From: Candidatus Omnitrophota bacterium
GTDB taxonomy: Bacteria; Omnitrophota; Gorgyraeia; Zapsychrales; Fredricksoniimonadaceae
Assembly (NCBI GenBank): GCA_028870995.1
Contig: JAGWOI010000024.1
Location: forward strand, 1 to 33,271
Direction of reading: 5' to 3'
DNA: 33,271 nt
Made by a program: the position numbers and the translations under genes
Shown here: piece after piece, positions 17,191 through 25,305 of the stretch
Position numbering within the stretch: the stretch's first letter is position 1
Layout: the number at the start of each line of letters is the position of its first letter
The notes under the pieces: generated by a model
Databases searched by the model: none
The model's input: only the letters and a program-made list of their open reading frames with translations
Told to the model about the DNA's origin: nothing

Positions 17191-18437
17191 ACCTTACTTT
17201 TTTGAGAATCCAGCAGTTCCTGCCTCGCGCTGGCCATGGCCTCGATAATACGACCGACAACTTGCAGATCCCAAACCAAAGGCAGGGAGACCTGCTCTTT
17301 AAACCAAACCCTCTCCAGGACCGGCGCTTCGCCTGCTCCATGCCCCTGCATCCGGAAGATCGAATGCAAATTCAAAGGCCAAAACCGGTTGGTGATATGG
17401 ATATGGTACCTGCTTTTTAACAAACCCACGAATTCATTCCTGTCAAAACCCGCTCGCGGCAGAACAAAAAAACTGTACAAATGATGGGCACAAACGGCTT
17501 GAGGCGGCGGCACGACCTTTTTTAAACCAGGAAGGCTTGTGACGAATTCATCATATTGTGCGGCCACCGAGGCCCGGTGAGCCACATTGTGGTCAAGCCT
17601 CTTTAACTGGATGCGCCCAACAGCGGCCTGGATCGATGACATTTTGTAATTGGTCCCCACCTCATCCAGGCGCAGCCAATCCTTGGAAAAAGCATCGCCG
17701 GGCTTCATGAAGGACGGGTCTTCCGGCTTGAGATAAGGCCCGTAATGGTCTTTCGGCGCCGGCACGGTTTCACCGATGGGCCAGCACTCCCTGAGCTTCC
17801 GGGCGTCTTCGGCGAATTTCGGATTGTTGGTGACGAACATGCCCCCCTCGCCCAGCGTACTTATATTTTTTAAGGTTGAAAATGAAAAACAAGTGATGTC
17901 CGCCCAGGAGCCTACCTTCCGGCCGTTATAAGAAGCCCCCGAGGCGTGCGCCGCATCTTCAATAAGGGTCAACTGGTGCTCATCGCAAATTTTACGTAAT
18001 TCCTCCATACGGCAGGGCGTGCCGCCCTGGCTGAAGCATAGGACCGCCTTGATCTTCTTGGATCTGCCAAGGATCTGTTTGACATGGCGGGGATCGATGG
18101 TCAGTGAGTAGCCGTCGATATCCGCAAAATGGAGCTTGACCTTCCTTTCCACCAGGGGGACAACGGCATTCCAAAAGGCGTTGGCCTGGACGATGACCTC
18201 ATCCCCTTCCCGCAAACGCGCCGCCTGGGCGGCCAACCGCAACGCCGCGGTACAACTGCTGACAGCGACGGCATGTTTGGCCCCGCAATACGCGGCGAAC
18301 TCTTCTTCAAAAAGGTCAACGTGCTTCCCGCGGTTGAGGGTCGTCCCTGAGAACAAGAGCCTCTGTATGGCCTCCAGTTCCTCCTGGCCGAAAACCGTGC
18401 CGACATCCGGTTCTTTGATCTCTTTATCTTCAGCCAT
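17187..18437 (-). CDS. DegT/DnrJ/EryC1-family PLP-dependent sugar aminotransferase
   Basis: 416 residues. SSCTAALRLAAQA near 60-72 binds the cofactor phosphate, EDAAHASGA (Asp161, His164) stacks on and salt-bridges the PLP ring, and FSTLKNISTLGEGG supplies the Schiff-base lysine (Lys190). The family moves an amino group, usually from glutamate, to C3 or C4 of a nucleotide-linked keto sugar. CFSQGGTP (about 134-141) replaces the family's more usual VH.YGQP text, which hints at an unusual substrate. The start at 18437 has TAGGAGG upstream. It overlaps the formyltransferase gene by four bases. Confidence 0.88.
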   Translation of the reverse strand: MAEDKEIKEPDVGTVFGQEELEAIQRLLFSGTTLNRGKHVDLFEEEFAAYCGAKHAVAVSSCTAALRLAAQAARLREGDEVIVQANAFWNAVVPLVERKVKLHFADIDGYSLTIDPRHVKQILGRSKKIKAVLCFSQGGTPCRMEELRKICDEHQLTLIEDAAHASGASYNGRKVGSWADITCFSFSTLKNISTLGEGGMFVTNNPKFAEDARKLRECWPIGETVPAPKDHYGPYLKPEDPSFMKPGDAFSKDWLRLDEVGTNYKMSSIQAAVGRIQLKRLDHNVAHRASVAAQYDEFVTSLPGLKKVVPPPQAVCAHHLYSFFVLPRAGFDRNEFVGLLKSRYHIHITNRFWPLNLHSIFRMQGHGAGEAPVLERVWFKEQVSLPLVWDLQVVGRIIEAMASARQELLDSQKSKV

Positions 18438-18458
18438 GCGTCCTCCTAAACGAAACTC

Positions 18459-19484
18459 TTAAACACCCGCCTCCGAGCCCAACGATTTGAGCATTTTGAT
18501 ATTAAAATACCGGGGATTGTTCATGGAATCCTGATATTTATTGGTGCGAAAGGCCGCCAACAAATCTTTGACCGCATCCTCGATAGTAAAACGCGGCACA
18601 AAACCCAATTCCCTTTTGATCTTTTCCGACGAGATCCGGTACGAACGGATATCATCCGACGGCACGGTCTCAATGGCCGGCTGCGGCCGCTGCGGGAACT
18701 CCTGGGCTACGATTTTCTGCACGATCAGGGCAATGTCGCCCACGGACCGGTTTTGGTAACCGGCATTATAAATTTTCCCGGCGATTTGGGCATCAGGGAG
18801 TTCCAGCAAGCGCACATACAGTTCGGTGATGTCGCCGATATGGATATTGGGCCGTTCCTGCTTGCCGCCGAAGACTTTAATGCGGTTATTGTTGTAAGCA
18901 TGATTGGTCAGGATGTTGACGGTCAAATCAAAACGCTGACGCGGGGAATAGCCGCAGACCGTGGCAGGCCGTATGGTGACCGTCGTAAATCCTGGCGACT
19001 GGTATTTGGCGAGGATTGGCTCGCAAAGGCCTTTGTATTTATTGTAGTCAGTGATGGGCAACAATGGGTGGTCTTCGGTCACTTCCGGCGCATCGCTGAT
19101 CCCGTAAACGCTGCAAGTGGAGGCATAAATAAAACGCTTCACCCCGCTGTCTTTGCTGATTTTTACCAGGGGCTCGAAAGCGTCATAATTGACCTTCCGG
19201 CTCAAGGCCGGATTCAGTTCAAAAGAAGGATCATTGGAAATGCAGGCCAGATGGATGACGGCGTCACAACCCTTGAGGGACTTACGCAGCAGATCCTGGT
19301 CGCAAAGGTCGCCTTTGATCTCTTCCAAACCAGACTTGTCCTTGATGTCATCAAAAATATCTTCACCATACGTATAAAGATCAAGCACCTTCACGCGGTA
19401 ACCTTTGCCCAAAAGCATGGGGACCAGGACCGCGCCCACATAACCGGCCCCGCCGGTCACCAAAACAGTCTTGAATTGATTCAT
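18459..19484 (-). CDS. extended SDR, nucleotide-sugar epimerase/dehydratase-like
   Basis: 341 residues. VTGGAGYVGAVL is the cofactor loop, YASTCSVYGISD the central Ser/Thr region and ITDYNKYKGL the YxxxK pair. IRPATVCGYSPRQRFD and RPNIHIGDITELYVRLLEL follow. The C-terminal ~35 residues (KYQDSMNNPRYFNIKMLK) extend beyond the fold. Similar SDRs are often annotated as UDP-glucose 4-epimerases, but members near HldE-like genes may act on nucleotide-linked heptoses. The ribosome site AAGGAGG (19490-19496) overlaps the previous gene's stop codon, indicating coupling with the kinase/nucleotidyltransferase gene. Substrate unknown. Confidence 0.82.
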   Translation of the reverse strand: MNQFKTVLVTGGAGYVGAVLVPMLLGKGYRVKVLDLYTYGEDIFDDIKDKSGLEEIKGDLCDQDLLRKSLKGCDAVIHLACISNDPSFELNPALSRKVNYDAFEPLVKISKDSGVKRFIYASTCSVYGISDAPEVTEDHPLLPITDYNKYKGLCEPILAKYQSPGFTTVTIRPATVCGYSPRQRFDLTVNILTNHAYNNNRIKVFGGKQERPNIHIGDITELYVRLLELPDAQIAGKIYNAGYQNRSVGDIALIVQKIVAQEFPQRPQPAIETVPSDDIRSYRISSEKIKRELGFVPRFTIEDAVKDLLAAFRTNKYQDSMNNPRYFNIKMLKSLGSEAGV

Positions 19485-19494
19485 TACTGCCTCC

Positions 19495-21030
19495 TTAATA
19501 TTTCAACAGCCTAACGATAAACTTCATTAAATCCACGGCCGCCACCGGCTCGCGGTTGCACACAATTTGAACAGCCAGGGAACCGGCCGCATTGCCGATA
19601 AAAGACACCAGGTCCTGCGACATGCCGCCGGCAAAACAAGGAGCTATAAATGCAAAAAAGGCGTCCCCGGCACCAATGGCATCAACGACCCTGTAAGAAA
19701 AAGCCGGGGTCTCGTGAAAGCCGTCTTTTTGGCAATAGCTTAACGACCCAGCCGCCCCGCGCGTGGCAATGATCTGTTTGCAGCCGATCTGCTCATAGAC
19801 TTTTTTGGCGAGATGACGGGGATCGCTGAATTTATCGTGGGCGGCAAAGCGCAGCTCCAGCTCATCGATGCAGACGCAATCGGCCTTGGGATATTTGGTC
19901 ACCAGATTAAAACCGATATTGGCGCTGTTGGTCTGGGCGTTGACGGCCAGGTATTTGGCCTTGGCGCAAATCATGTCGATGAGCCTCTTTGTCAGCAGGC
20001 CATGCCCAAAGTCGGAGACTACGACCAGGTCGTAATTGGCGATCACCTTTTGCAGATGCCTGGCTATATTGGATTCAACCTGGCGAGGGATATCCTGATC
20101 TTTAATATAACAAATCTCAAAAAGCTTGCGGGTGGTGCCTTCGCTGACATAACGGCGCTTGATGATGGTATTGGTGTCGAGCCTGTAAAAAAATTTCGGC
20201 CTGACGTTTTTGACCAGGTGCTTGCGGATGAATTCTTCCTTCGTGTCCTGACGGCCCAGGACAGTGACCAGGTCCACCTGCCCGCAAAGGCTGGCCACAT
20301 TATTAGCCGTGGCCAATACTCCGCCGGCGAACATCTCCGCCGACGTATACCGGTTGGCGACAAGATGCTCCTTCGAAGATTTGCCCATGGCAACACAATA
20401 ATGGTATTCATCAACGATGGTGTCCCCGATGACCAGCACCTTTAGCTTTTTGAGCGCCTCAAGGGACTCCATGATGTGTTCAATAGAGTATCGTTTACTA
20501 ATGGCTTTCAGGTAATGGGCTGTCCGGTGCGGGAACACATCAAGGAAATTGTTGATGATCTGCGAAGAACTGAAGGTGATGTCGTCGGTAAAGATAATAC
20601 GGCCGCCCACTGATTTGACCGCGTCCTCCTCCTCGAATATTTTGCCTGTGACATCTTTCTCCTTCTGCTTATATTCGACCCCCTTGGCGTAGAAATTGGG
20701 TTTCAGGATCCTAATGGCGTCCGTTGCCGTCGGGGAGTCCACGATGCCAACATAATCAACAACACCCAGTGAAGCGACAGTCTCTGCACGCAGCTTTTCT
20801 TTAAAAAACGGGCGTCCGGGCCCGCGCTTGACATGCTTGTCTGCGGTCAAGGTCACGACCAGGATGTCCGCGTCCTTTTTGGCCATGTTGAAATGCCGGA
20901 TATGTCCCAAATGCACGATATCAAAGACCCCGTGGCACTGCACCACCTTCTTGCCCTTGGTCTTGCCGGCTTCCACCCGGCGGGCAATGTCCTTGAGCGG
21001 CAGGATCTTATTTCTGACGGTTTGTTCCAT
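19495..21030 (-). CDS. domain-swapped HldE-like protein: nucleotidyltransferase plus PfkB sugar kinase
   Basis: 511 residues with two catalytic domains. The N-terminal domain (about 1-165) has CHGVFDIVHLGHIRHF, the HxGH site (His40-His43) of RfaE/HldE-type sugar-1-phosphate nucleotidyltransferases. The C-terminal domain (from about 195, VLVIGDTIVDEY) is a PfkB/ribokinase-fold kinase with the catalytic Asp in AIGAGDAFFAF (about 450-459). In E. coli HldE the order is the reverse, kinase first. The pair would phosphorylate a heptose 7-phosphate at C1 and then activate it with a nucleotide. GmhA and GmhB are not in the window. A GAAGGGA site precedes the ATG at 21030, after the operon's only sizeable gap. 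Confidence 0.85.
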   Translation of the reverse strand: MEQTVRNKILPLKDIARRVEAGKTKGKKVVQCHGVFDIVHLGHIRHFNMAKKDADILVVTLTADKHVKRGPGRPFFKEKLRAETVASLGVVDYVGIVDSPTATDAIRILKPNFYAKGVEYKQKEKDVTGKIFEEEDAVKSVGGRIIFTDDITFSSSQIINNFLDVFPHRTAHYLKAISKRYSIEHIMESLEALKKLKVLVIGDTIVDEYHYCVAMGKSSKEHLVANRYTSAEMFAGGVLATANNVASLCGQVDLVTVLGRQDTKEEFIRKHLVKNVRPKFFYRLDTNTIIKRRYVSEGTTRKLFEICYIKDQDIPRQVESNIARHLQKVIANYDLVVVSDFGHGLLTKRLIDMICAKAKYLAVNAQTNSANIGFNLVTKYPKADCVCIDELELRFAAHDKFSDPRHLAKKVYEQIGCKQIIATRGAAGSLSYCQKDGFHETPAFSYRVVDAIGAGDAFFAFIAPCFAGGMSQDLVSFIGNAAGSLAVQIVCNREPVAAVDLMKFIVRLLKY

Positions 21031-21080
21031 GCATTATCCCTTCACAAAATTCCACTGTGCCTTCTCCACTCATTCGAAGT

Positions 21081-21100
21081 GTCCTCTCCCTACCGAGGAC
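21081..21100 (-). other. small hairpin in the 91-base gap between operon genes
   Basis: The gap between the SDR stop at 21122 and the ATG at 21030 contains GTCCTC and GAGGAC arms with an 8-base loop. There is no T-run after it, so it is not an intrinsic terminator. It could be an RNA-processing or stability element, or chance. It is worth recording because this is the only gap over 26 bases in the block. Confidence 0.3.
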
Positions 21101-21121
21101 TCCTTAAAGTCGCCGATTTCC

Positions 21122-22141
21122 TTAATCTTTAGTAGAAAAATCGGCCTTCACCAGATATTTAAACCAATCCTTAGTTGCCTCCTGAATGCTCTCCGGGGTC
21201 CACACCGGCGCCTCGCGCCAATAGTTAATATTCTCAAGCACAGCGGCAACACCCTGTTCAAAGGAAACCTTCGGCTGCCAGCCCAGCCCTGATTTAATTT
21301 TACTGATGTCCGCCCAGGTGCAATCAGGCTCTCCCGGTCTTTTAGGAATATGTACCTTGTCCCCTTTTAAAAGAGAGACCAGTTTGTTCACACTCTGCGG
21401 CTGCCCTGCGCCGACGTTGAAAATTTCACCGGACACTTCAGAAAATCCGGCCGCGTGGAAGGCCCCGGCCACATCCGTCACAAAAATAAAGTCACGGGTC
21501 TGATTGCCGTCGCCCACCACGGTAAATGGTTTATTATTGAGTTTCTGGCTTAAAAAAACGCCGAAGACCGCACCATAGGTGCCTGACGTGCGCGAACGCG
21601 GGCCGTACACATTGAAAAGTCTCAAGGAAACGACCGGCAAATGATAAACCTTGCCCCAATGCAGGGCAGCGCATTCGCCCATGTATTTCGTCAAAGCATA
21701 AGGATATTGCGGATCAATGGGCGCCGATTCCTTGGTCGGATAGTATCCAGCCGCAGGCACGCCGTAACAGGAAGAAGAAGCGGTGTAGACAAATCTTTTG
21801 ACCCCCGCCAGACGCGCCGCCTCAAGGACATTCATAGTGCCCAGGACATTGGCCAGATAATAACCTCGGGGATTGACAATGGAAGGCACAATATCCGCCA
21901 GCGCCGCCAAATGAAAGACCATGTCTTTGCCCTTAAATAAAGCGCTGATGCTTTCGAAGTCGGCGATGTCTGCCTTGACCAAATTCAGCTTCGGATCGTT
22001 TTGGCAATGGGCCAGGTTGGCCGCACGCCCGGTCGATAAATTATCGATGACCGTGACGCTATGTCCGTCCTTTAAAAGACGGTCCACCAGATGACTGCCG
22101 ATAAAACCTGCTCCTCCGGTAACGAGTAAATTTTTTTCCAT
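21122..22141 (-). CDS. extended SDR, UDP-sugar 4-epimerase-like (GalE/Gne/WbpP group)
   Basis: 339 residues from the ATG at 22141, three bases after the regulator's stop codon; a TTG two codons upstream overlaps that stop and is less likely. VTGGAGFIGSHLVD is the NAD loop, YTASSSCYG the central Ser region, and QYPYALTKYMGE the YxxxK pair. SLRLFNVYGPRSRTSGTYGAVF matches 4-epimerases of UDP-Glc/UDP-GlcNAc. The C-terminal ~35 residues (WREAPVWTPES through KDWFKYLVK) extend beyond typical GalE. It is the first enzyme gene of the operon, directly under the promoter. The specific substrate (UDP-Glc, UDP-GlcNAc or a uronate) is not determined. Confidence 0.85.
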   Translation of the reverse strand: MEKNLLVTGGAGFIGSHLVDRLLKDGHSVTVIDNLSTGRAANLAHCQNDPKLNLVKADIADFESISALFKGKDMVFHLAALADIVPSIVNPRGYYLANVLGTMNVLEAARLAGVKRFVYTASSSCYGVPAAGYYPTKESAPIDPQYPYALTKYMGECAALHWGKVYHLPVVSLRLFNVYGPRSRTSGTYGAVFGVFLSQKLNNKPFTVVGDGNQTRDFIFVTDVAGAFHAAGFSEVSGEIFNVGAGQPQSVNKLVSLLKGDKVHIPKRPGEPDCTWADISKIKSGLGWQPKVSFEQGVAAVLENINYWREAPVWTPESIQEATKDWFKYLVKADFSTKD

Positions 22142-22143
22142 TA

Positions 22144-22710
22144 TCAAAGTTCCATTGTTCCTTGCGTAGTTAATTCCTCATCCTGCGCCAATCCATTGAT
22201 AAAATTAATGTACCTGCACCCTTTGGGCACACCTCCGACATCTTCCCGGCAAATGCATAACACCCCATCGGGCTTGCTGTCTTTCATATCTTTTATATAA
22301 ATTAAAATATATTCTTTTAACTGCAGCTCCTTAAGCGCGACTTCAATGAGAAAAGCGAAGTCGGATTCACCCAAGACATAGAAAACGCGGTGTCCTTGAG
22401 TATACACCTCTGCCAGGGTCTTCATAAAATGTTTTTTTATTAACCCAATGGAGTTAATGGTTTTAAGCGTGTATTTGACGGATTTACGTAACTTTTCGCT
22501 GAAGCCTTTGGGCGTTAACAGGTATTCGGTTTTCTTTTTGTTGAGCTGCTTAATGCGGATATAGCCTTTGCTGATAAGCCGGCGCAGAAGCATGTTGGTC
22601 ATCCCCAAAGATAGGTTCATCTGTCGGGAGATTTCGCGCTGGTTGGCGGCCAGCTGGGCGCCTACGATGTTGACTAACTCAAATTCTCGTTCATCAAGGG
22701 CAGGAGTCAT
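22144..22710 (-). CDS. MarR-like winged-helix transcription regulator with extra C-terminal domain
   Basis: 188 residues from the ATG at 22710 (an in-frame TTG at 22719 is also possible). The first ~75 residues form a winged helix: AANQREISRQMNLSLGMTN gives the helix-turn-helix, and IRIKQLNKKKTEYLLTPKG the wing. This resembles the EPS-associated MarR-type regulators found at the head of polysaccharide clusters. The C-terminal ~95 residues start with a basic helix and then alternate strands and helices (HRVFYVLGESDFAFLIEVAL, EYILIYIKDM), perhaps a ligand-sensing domain; I do not recognise it. It is the first gene of the long operon and sits under its own palindrome, so it probably represses or tunes the operon and itself (inference). 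Confidence 0.78.
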   Translation of the reverse strand: MTPALDEREFELVNIVGAQLAANQREISRQMNLSLGMTNMLLRRLISKGYIRIKQLNKKKTEYLLTPKGFSEKLRKSVKYTLKTINSIGLIKKHFMKTLAEVYTQGHRVFYVLGESDFAFLIEVALKELQLKEYILIYIKDMKDSKPDGVLCICREDVGGVPKGCRYINFINGLAQDEELTTQGTMEL

Positions 22711-22733
22711 AATGTTCAATTCTTGAACATTAT
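22709..22733. promoter_or_regulatory. perfect palindrome, candidate operator of the operon's own regulator
   Basis: ATAATGTTCAA and TTGAACATTAT form 11-base perfect arms around a TTC spacer. The palindrome covers part of the -10 box, the expected transcription start and the start codon region of the regulator gene, the position where a bound winged-helix dimer would block polymerase. The symmetry is seen directly; the binding partner is inferred from adjacency. Confidence 0.7.
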
Positions 22734-22756
22734 AAATCCATCCCTTGTCAAGTCAA
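22729..22756 (-). promoter_or_regulatory. sigma70-type promoter of the 23-gene operon
   Basis: On the minus strand TTGACT (22756-22751) and TATAAT (22734-22729) are separated by 16 bases. The expected start of transcription is near 22720-22722, leaving about ten bases before the ATG at 22710 and almost none before the TTG at 22719. No Shine-Dalgarno sequence is present there, so the regulator is probably translated from a leaderless or very short-leader mRNA. Confidence 0.72.
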
Positions 22757-22772
22757 GTATTTTGTCTCTCAA

Positions 22773-24173
22773 TTATATAAATTTGATCTTCTTCATCGCA
22801 AAGCCGCACATTTTCAACAGCAGCAGCCCGTGCCGGAAACGCTGGATCTGGGTGGTGCCGTAGGAACGGGCCTTGTAACGGATGGGCAGCTCAAGCACCT
22901 TCAAGTTGAGTTTCACGGCCCCGAAGATGAGGTCAAAGTCCCCGAAAGGGTCAAAGTCCCCGAAATAATGACGATTGGCGGCCAGCTCCTCATAATGGCG
23001 CTTGGAAATCACCTTGGTCCCGCACAGGGTGTCCTTGAAGCGCTGGCCCAAAAGCCATGAGAAAAACAGGCCGAAGAATTTATTAGCCACCAAATTCAAA
23101 AACCGCATGGCCTCATCTTCCATCGGATAGACCAGGCGGCAGCCGTTGATGAATTCGCCCTTACCGCTTTGGATGGCTTGATAAAACTTCGGCAATTCTT
23201 CCGGCGGTACGGTCAAGTCCGCGTCGAGGATCATCAGAATGTCACCCTTAGCTTTGGCAAATCCGAACCGCACCGCGTCTCCTTTGCCCTTTCCCTGCTG
23301 CTTGAACAGTTTGATGTCCTTTTGAGGATAGGCCTTGATGACACGCTCAACCTCCTCATAGGTGCCGTCTTTGGAATGGCCTTCCACAAAAATAAACTCC
23401 TGATGACTGCCGAAGGCCGGCGTGCGGGTGACCGCCTGCTCGATATTGCCCTTTTCATTGCGGCAAGGCACCAGGATGGTCACGGAGTGATCTTGTGCAG
23501 GGCTGAAAAGAGGCCGGGCCACGATAAAATGATTTAGGGTCAGGGCATTGAACAAGGGCAGCTTGGCCACATATCTGTTGAGAAGATAGCTGAGGCCCCA
23601 GATATTATAAGGGAATAACGTGATCCGCTCATTCTTGACTGTCTGGAATCCAGTGAGGCAAAGGAAATTATCGATATCATTGAAGGTCAGCCAGTTTTGT
23701 TCGTACTGCGGCATGCGCAGGCCTGATTTCTCCGCGGCCCTTAACAAGGCCTGCCAGAGGTAGCTGTAGTATTCAATAATAATGCGGGTATCAGGCGTGC
23801 AGAATTTTCTTAACCGCTGGAGAAAGGCTTGGATGTCCTCCAATTCCCCCACCAGGCCGGAAAGGACAATGTAATCGAATTTGCCGTCTATGGGGGCATC
23901 CTCGATAGGGCCGGCATAAAAATGCAGGGAAGGATACTTGCCCCGGGCCAGCTCGGTCATCTTGGGACTTATGTCGATCCCCACTCCGTACGCAGGCCTC
24001 AGGGCGGCCAATAAGTCCCCGGTGCCGCAGCCTACCTCAAGCACTCTTTTGCCTTCGGGAATGAAATACCGGTACTGCTTCTCCAACAAGGCATAGTAAT
24101 AACGGTTGCGGCGGCGGAAAGCATCGCGCTGAGGGGCCAGGTCATCATAATGAACGGCAAGTTGCTTTGTCAT
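22773..24173 (-). CDS. fusion protein: SAM methyltransferase plus GT2 glycosyltransferase
   Basis: 466 residues in two domains. Residues 1-~200 are a class I methyltransferase with VLEVGCGTGDLLA (motif I) and YGVGIDISPKM. From about 228 a GT2 domain begins (VTILVPCRNEKGNI), with the metal-binding ILDADLTVPPEEL (about 315) and a LCGTKVISKRHYEE segment typical of dolichyl-phosphate-mannose-synthase-like GT2 enzymes. A hydrophobic stretch (LVANKFFGLFFSWLLG, about 370) may sit on the membrane. The GT2 part may load a polyprenyl-phosphate sugar for the GT-C gene encoded divergently nearby (inference). It is joined to mscS by a TGATG overlap. Its stop lies 17 bases before the -35 of the next operon, with no terminator seen between. 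Confidence 0.85.
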   Translation of the reverse strand: MTKQLAVHYDDLAPQRDAFRRRNRYYYALLEKQYRYFIPEGKRVLEVGCGTGDLLAALRPAYGVGIDISPKMTELARGKYPSLHFYAGPIEDAPIDGKFDYIVLSGLVGELEDIQAFLQRLRKFCTPDTRIIIEYYSYLWQALLRAAEKSGLRMPQYEQNWLTFNDIDNFLCLTGFQTVKNERITLFPYNIWGLSYLLNRYVAKLPLFNALTLNHFIVARPLFSPAQDHSVTILVPCRNEKGNIEQAVTRTPAFGSHQEFIFVEGHSKDGTYEEVERVIKAYPQKDIKLFKQQGKGKGDAVRFGFAKAKGDILMILDADLTVPPEELPKFYQAIQSGKGEFINGCRLVYPMEDEAMRFLNLVANKFFGLFFSWLLGQRFKDTLCGTKVISKRHYEELAANRHYFGDFDPFGDFDLIFGAVKLNLKVLELPIRYKARSYGTTQIQRFRHGLLLLKMCGFAMKKIKFI

Positions 24174-25261
24174 CAGGTTGAAACGCCATCCCCTTTCTTT
24201 AAAAACAGGGTCTGGGTGGGATAAGCGAATTCAATGCCCTGGCCGGCAAATTCCTTCATGATGGCCAGGTTGATGGCCTGCTGGATGTCCATGTAAACGT
24301 TGTAATCTGAAGATAAAACATAATAAACGATCTCATAGACCAGGGAAAAGTCCCCGAAACTCTGGAAATGCACCCTGTCGATCCGTATGTTCTTCTGACG
24401 GCCGAGGATGTCCTTGATCATCTGCGGTATTTTCTCGACCTTGTCCAGGTGGGTTTCATAAAGGACCCCGATCCTAAAGACCACCCGGCGCATTTGCATC
24501 CTTTTATAATTACGAATGCGGCTTTTGGTCAGGTCGGAATTGGCAAAGACCAACTCTTCGCCGGAAAGGCTGCGCACGCGGGTGGTCTTGACCCCGATAT
24601 GCTCAACGGTCCCCATCTGGTCATCGATGATAATAAAATCGCCTATCTCAAACGGTTTGTCCAAATAAATGCACAAGGCACTGAAGGCGTCCCCCAAAAT
24701 GGCCTGTGAGGCCATGGCCACGGCAACGCCGCCGATGCCTATGCCCGCCATCAGGGCGGATATATTCACCCCTAAGTTTTCCAGGATAAATATGGACCCC
24801 AGCACCCATACGGTCCATTTGACCACCCAGGTTACGCTGGTGATCATGGCCTCCGAGGAGGGGCTCTTGGAAGGGATACGCTTCATCAGCACGCTGTGCA
24901 CGCTGTAATGGATGATTTTCTGCAAAAGCAGGACGGCCCTGATGGTCAGGACAACGATCATCGCGTATCTGATAAAGACATGAAGGGCAGCAGGGATCGC
25001 CAGGGCCGAGGTGGCCACATGCAAGGCTATGACAAAAAACACGGGCCAGCCGATATGCGCTATGAGATCGACGATAAAATCATCGAAGTCGGTTACGGTC
25101 TTCTTCGCAAAATTCCCGAGATGAAAAACAATAAACCTTTTGAGGACCGAGAGCGCGACCATCACGCCGAGAAAAGTCAATAATGACAGCAGGTAATCCT
25201 GCACCGTATTGCGGTAAATGGTCACCTCTAATAATTTATTCCAATCCTGAACCACATGCAT
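24173..25261 (-). CDS. mscS: MscS-family small-conductance mechanosensitive channel
   Basis: 362 residues from the ATG at 25261, chosen because GAAGGGA lies six bases upstream; an earlier ATG at 25282 has no ribosome site. Four or five N-terminal membrane segments are followed by the pore helix ALMAGIGIGGVAVAMASQ and by LGDAFSALCIYLDKPFEIGDFI, the hallmark of the MscS beta domain. The C-terminal cytoplasmic vestibule (IRIDRVHFQSFGDFSLVYEI) is present. The channel opens under membrane tension to release solutes after osmotic downshock. It is coupled to the methyltransferase-GT2 gene, an unexplained pairing. The channel call is firm. Confidence 0.93.
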   Translation of the reverse strand: MHVVQDWNKLLEVTIYRNTVQDYLLSLLTFLGVMVALSVLKRFIVFHLGNFAKKTVTDFDDFIVDLIAHIGWPVFFVIALHVATSALAIPAALHVFIRYAMIVVLTIRAVLLLQKIIHYSVHSVLMKRIPSKSPSSEAMITSVTWVVKWTVWVLGSIFILENLGVNISALMAGIGIGGVAVAMASQAILGDAFSALCIYLDKPFEIGDFIIIDDQMGTVEHIGVKTTRVRSLSGEELVFANSDLTKSRIRNYKRMQMRRVVFRIGVLYETHLDKVEKIPQMIKDILGRQKNIRIDRVHFQSFGDFSLVYEIVYYVLSSDYNVYMDIQQAINLAIMKEFAGQGIEFAYPTQTLFLKKGDGVST

Positions 25262-25267
25262 ACGCAA

Positions 25268-25274
25268 TCCCTTC
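25268..25274 (-). promoter_or_regulatory. ribosome binding site deciding the mscS start
   Basis: GAAGGGA six bases before the ATG at 25261. The upstream in-frame ATG at 25282 lacks any such site, so the shorter protein is preferred. Confidence 0.6.
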
Positions 25275-25305
25275 GCTGTCATGAAAAATTTTCAAGAATG
25301 GGTGG

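Noticed and set aside
17187..18437. Naming the DegT aminotransferase LegC
   Set aside because: It lies 13 genes from legB, is paired with a formyltransferase, and lacks text I would connect specifically with LegC.
18753..19514. 253-residue open frame on the plus strand
   Set aside because: It lies entirely opposite the SDR gene at 18459-19484, has no recognisable motif or ribosome site, and is an antisense shadow.
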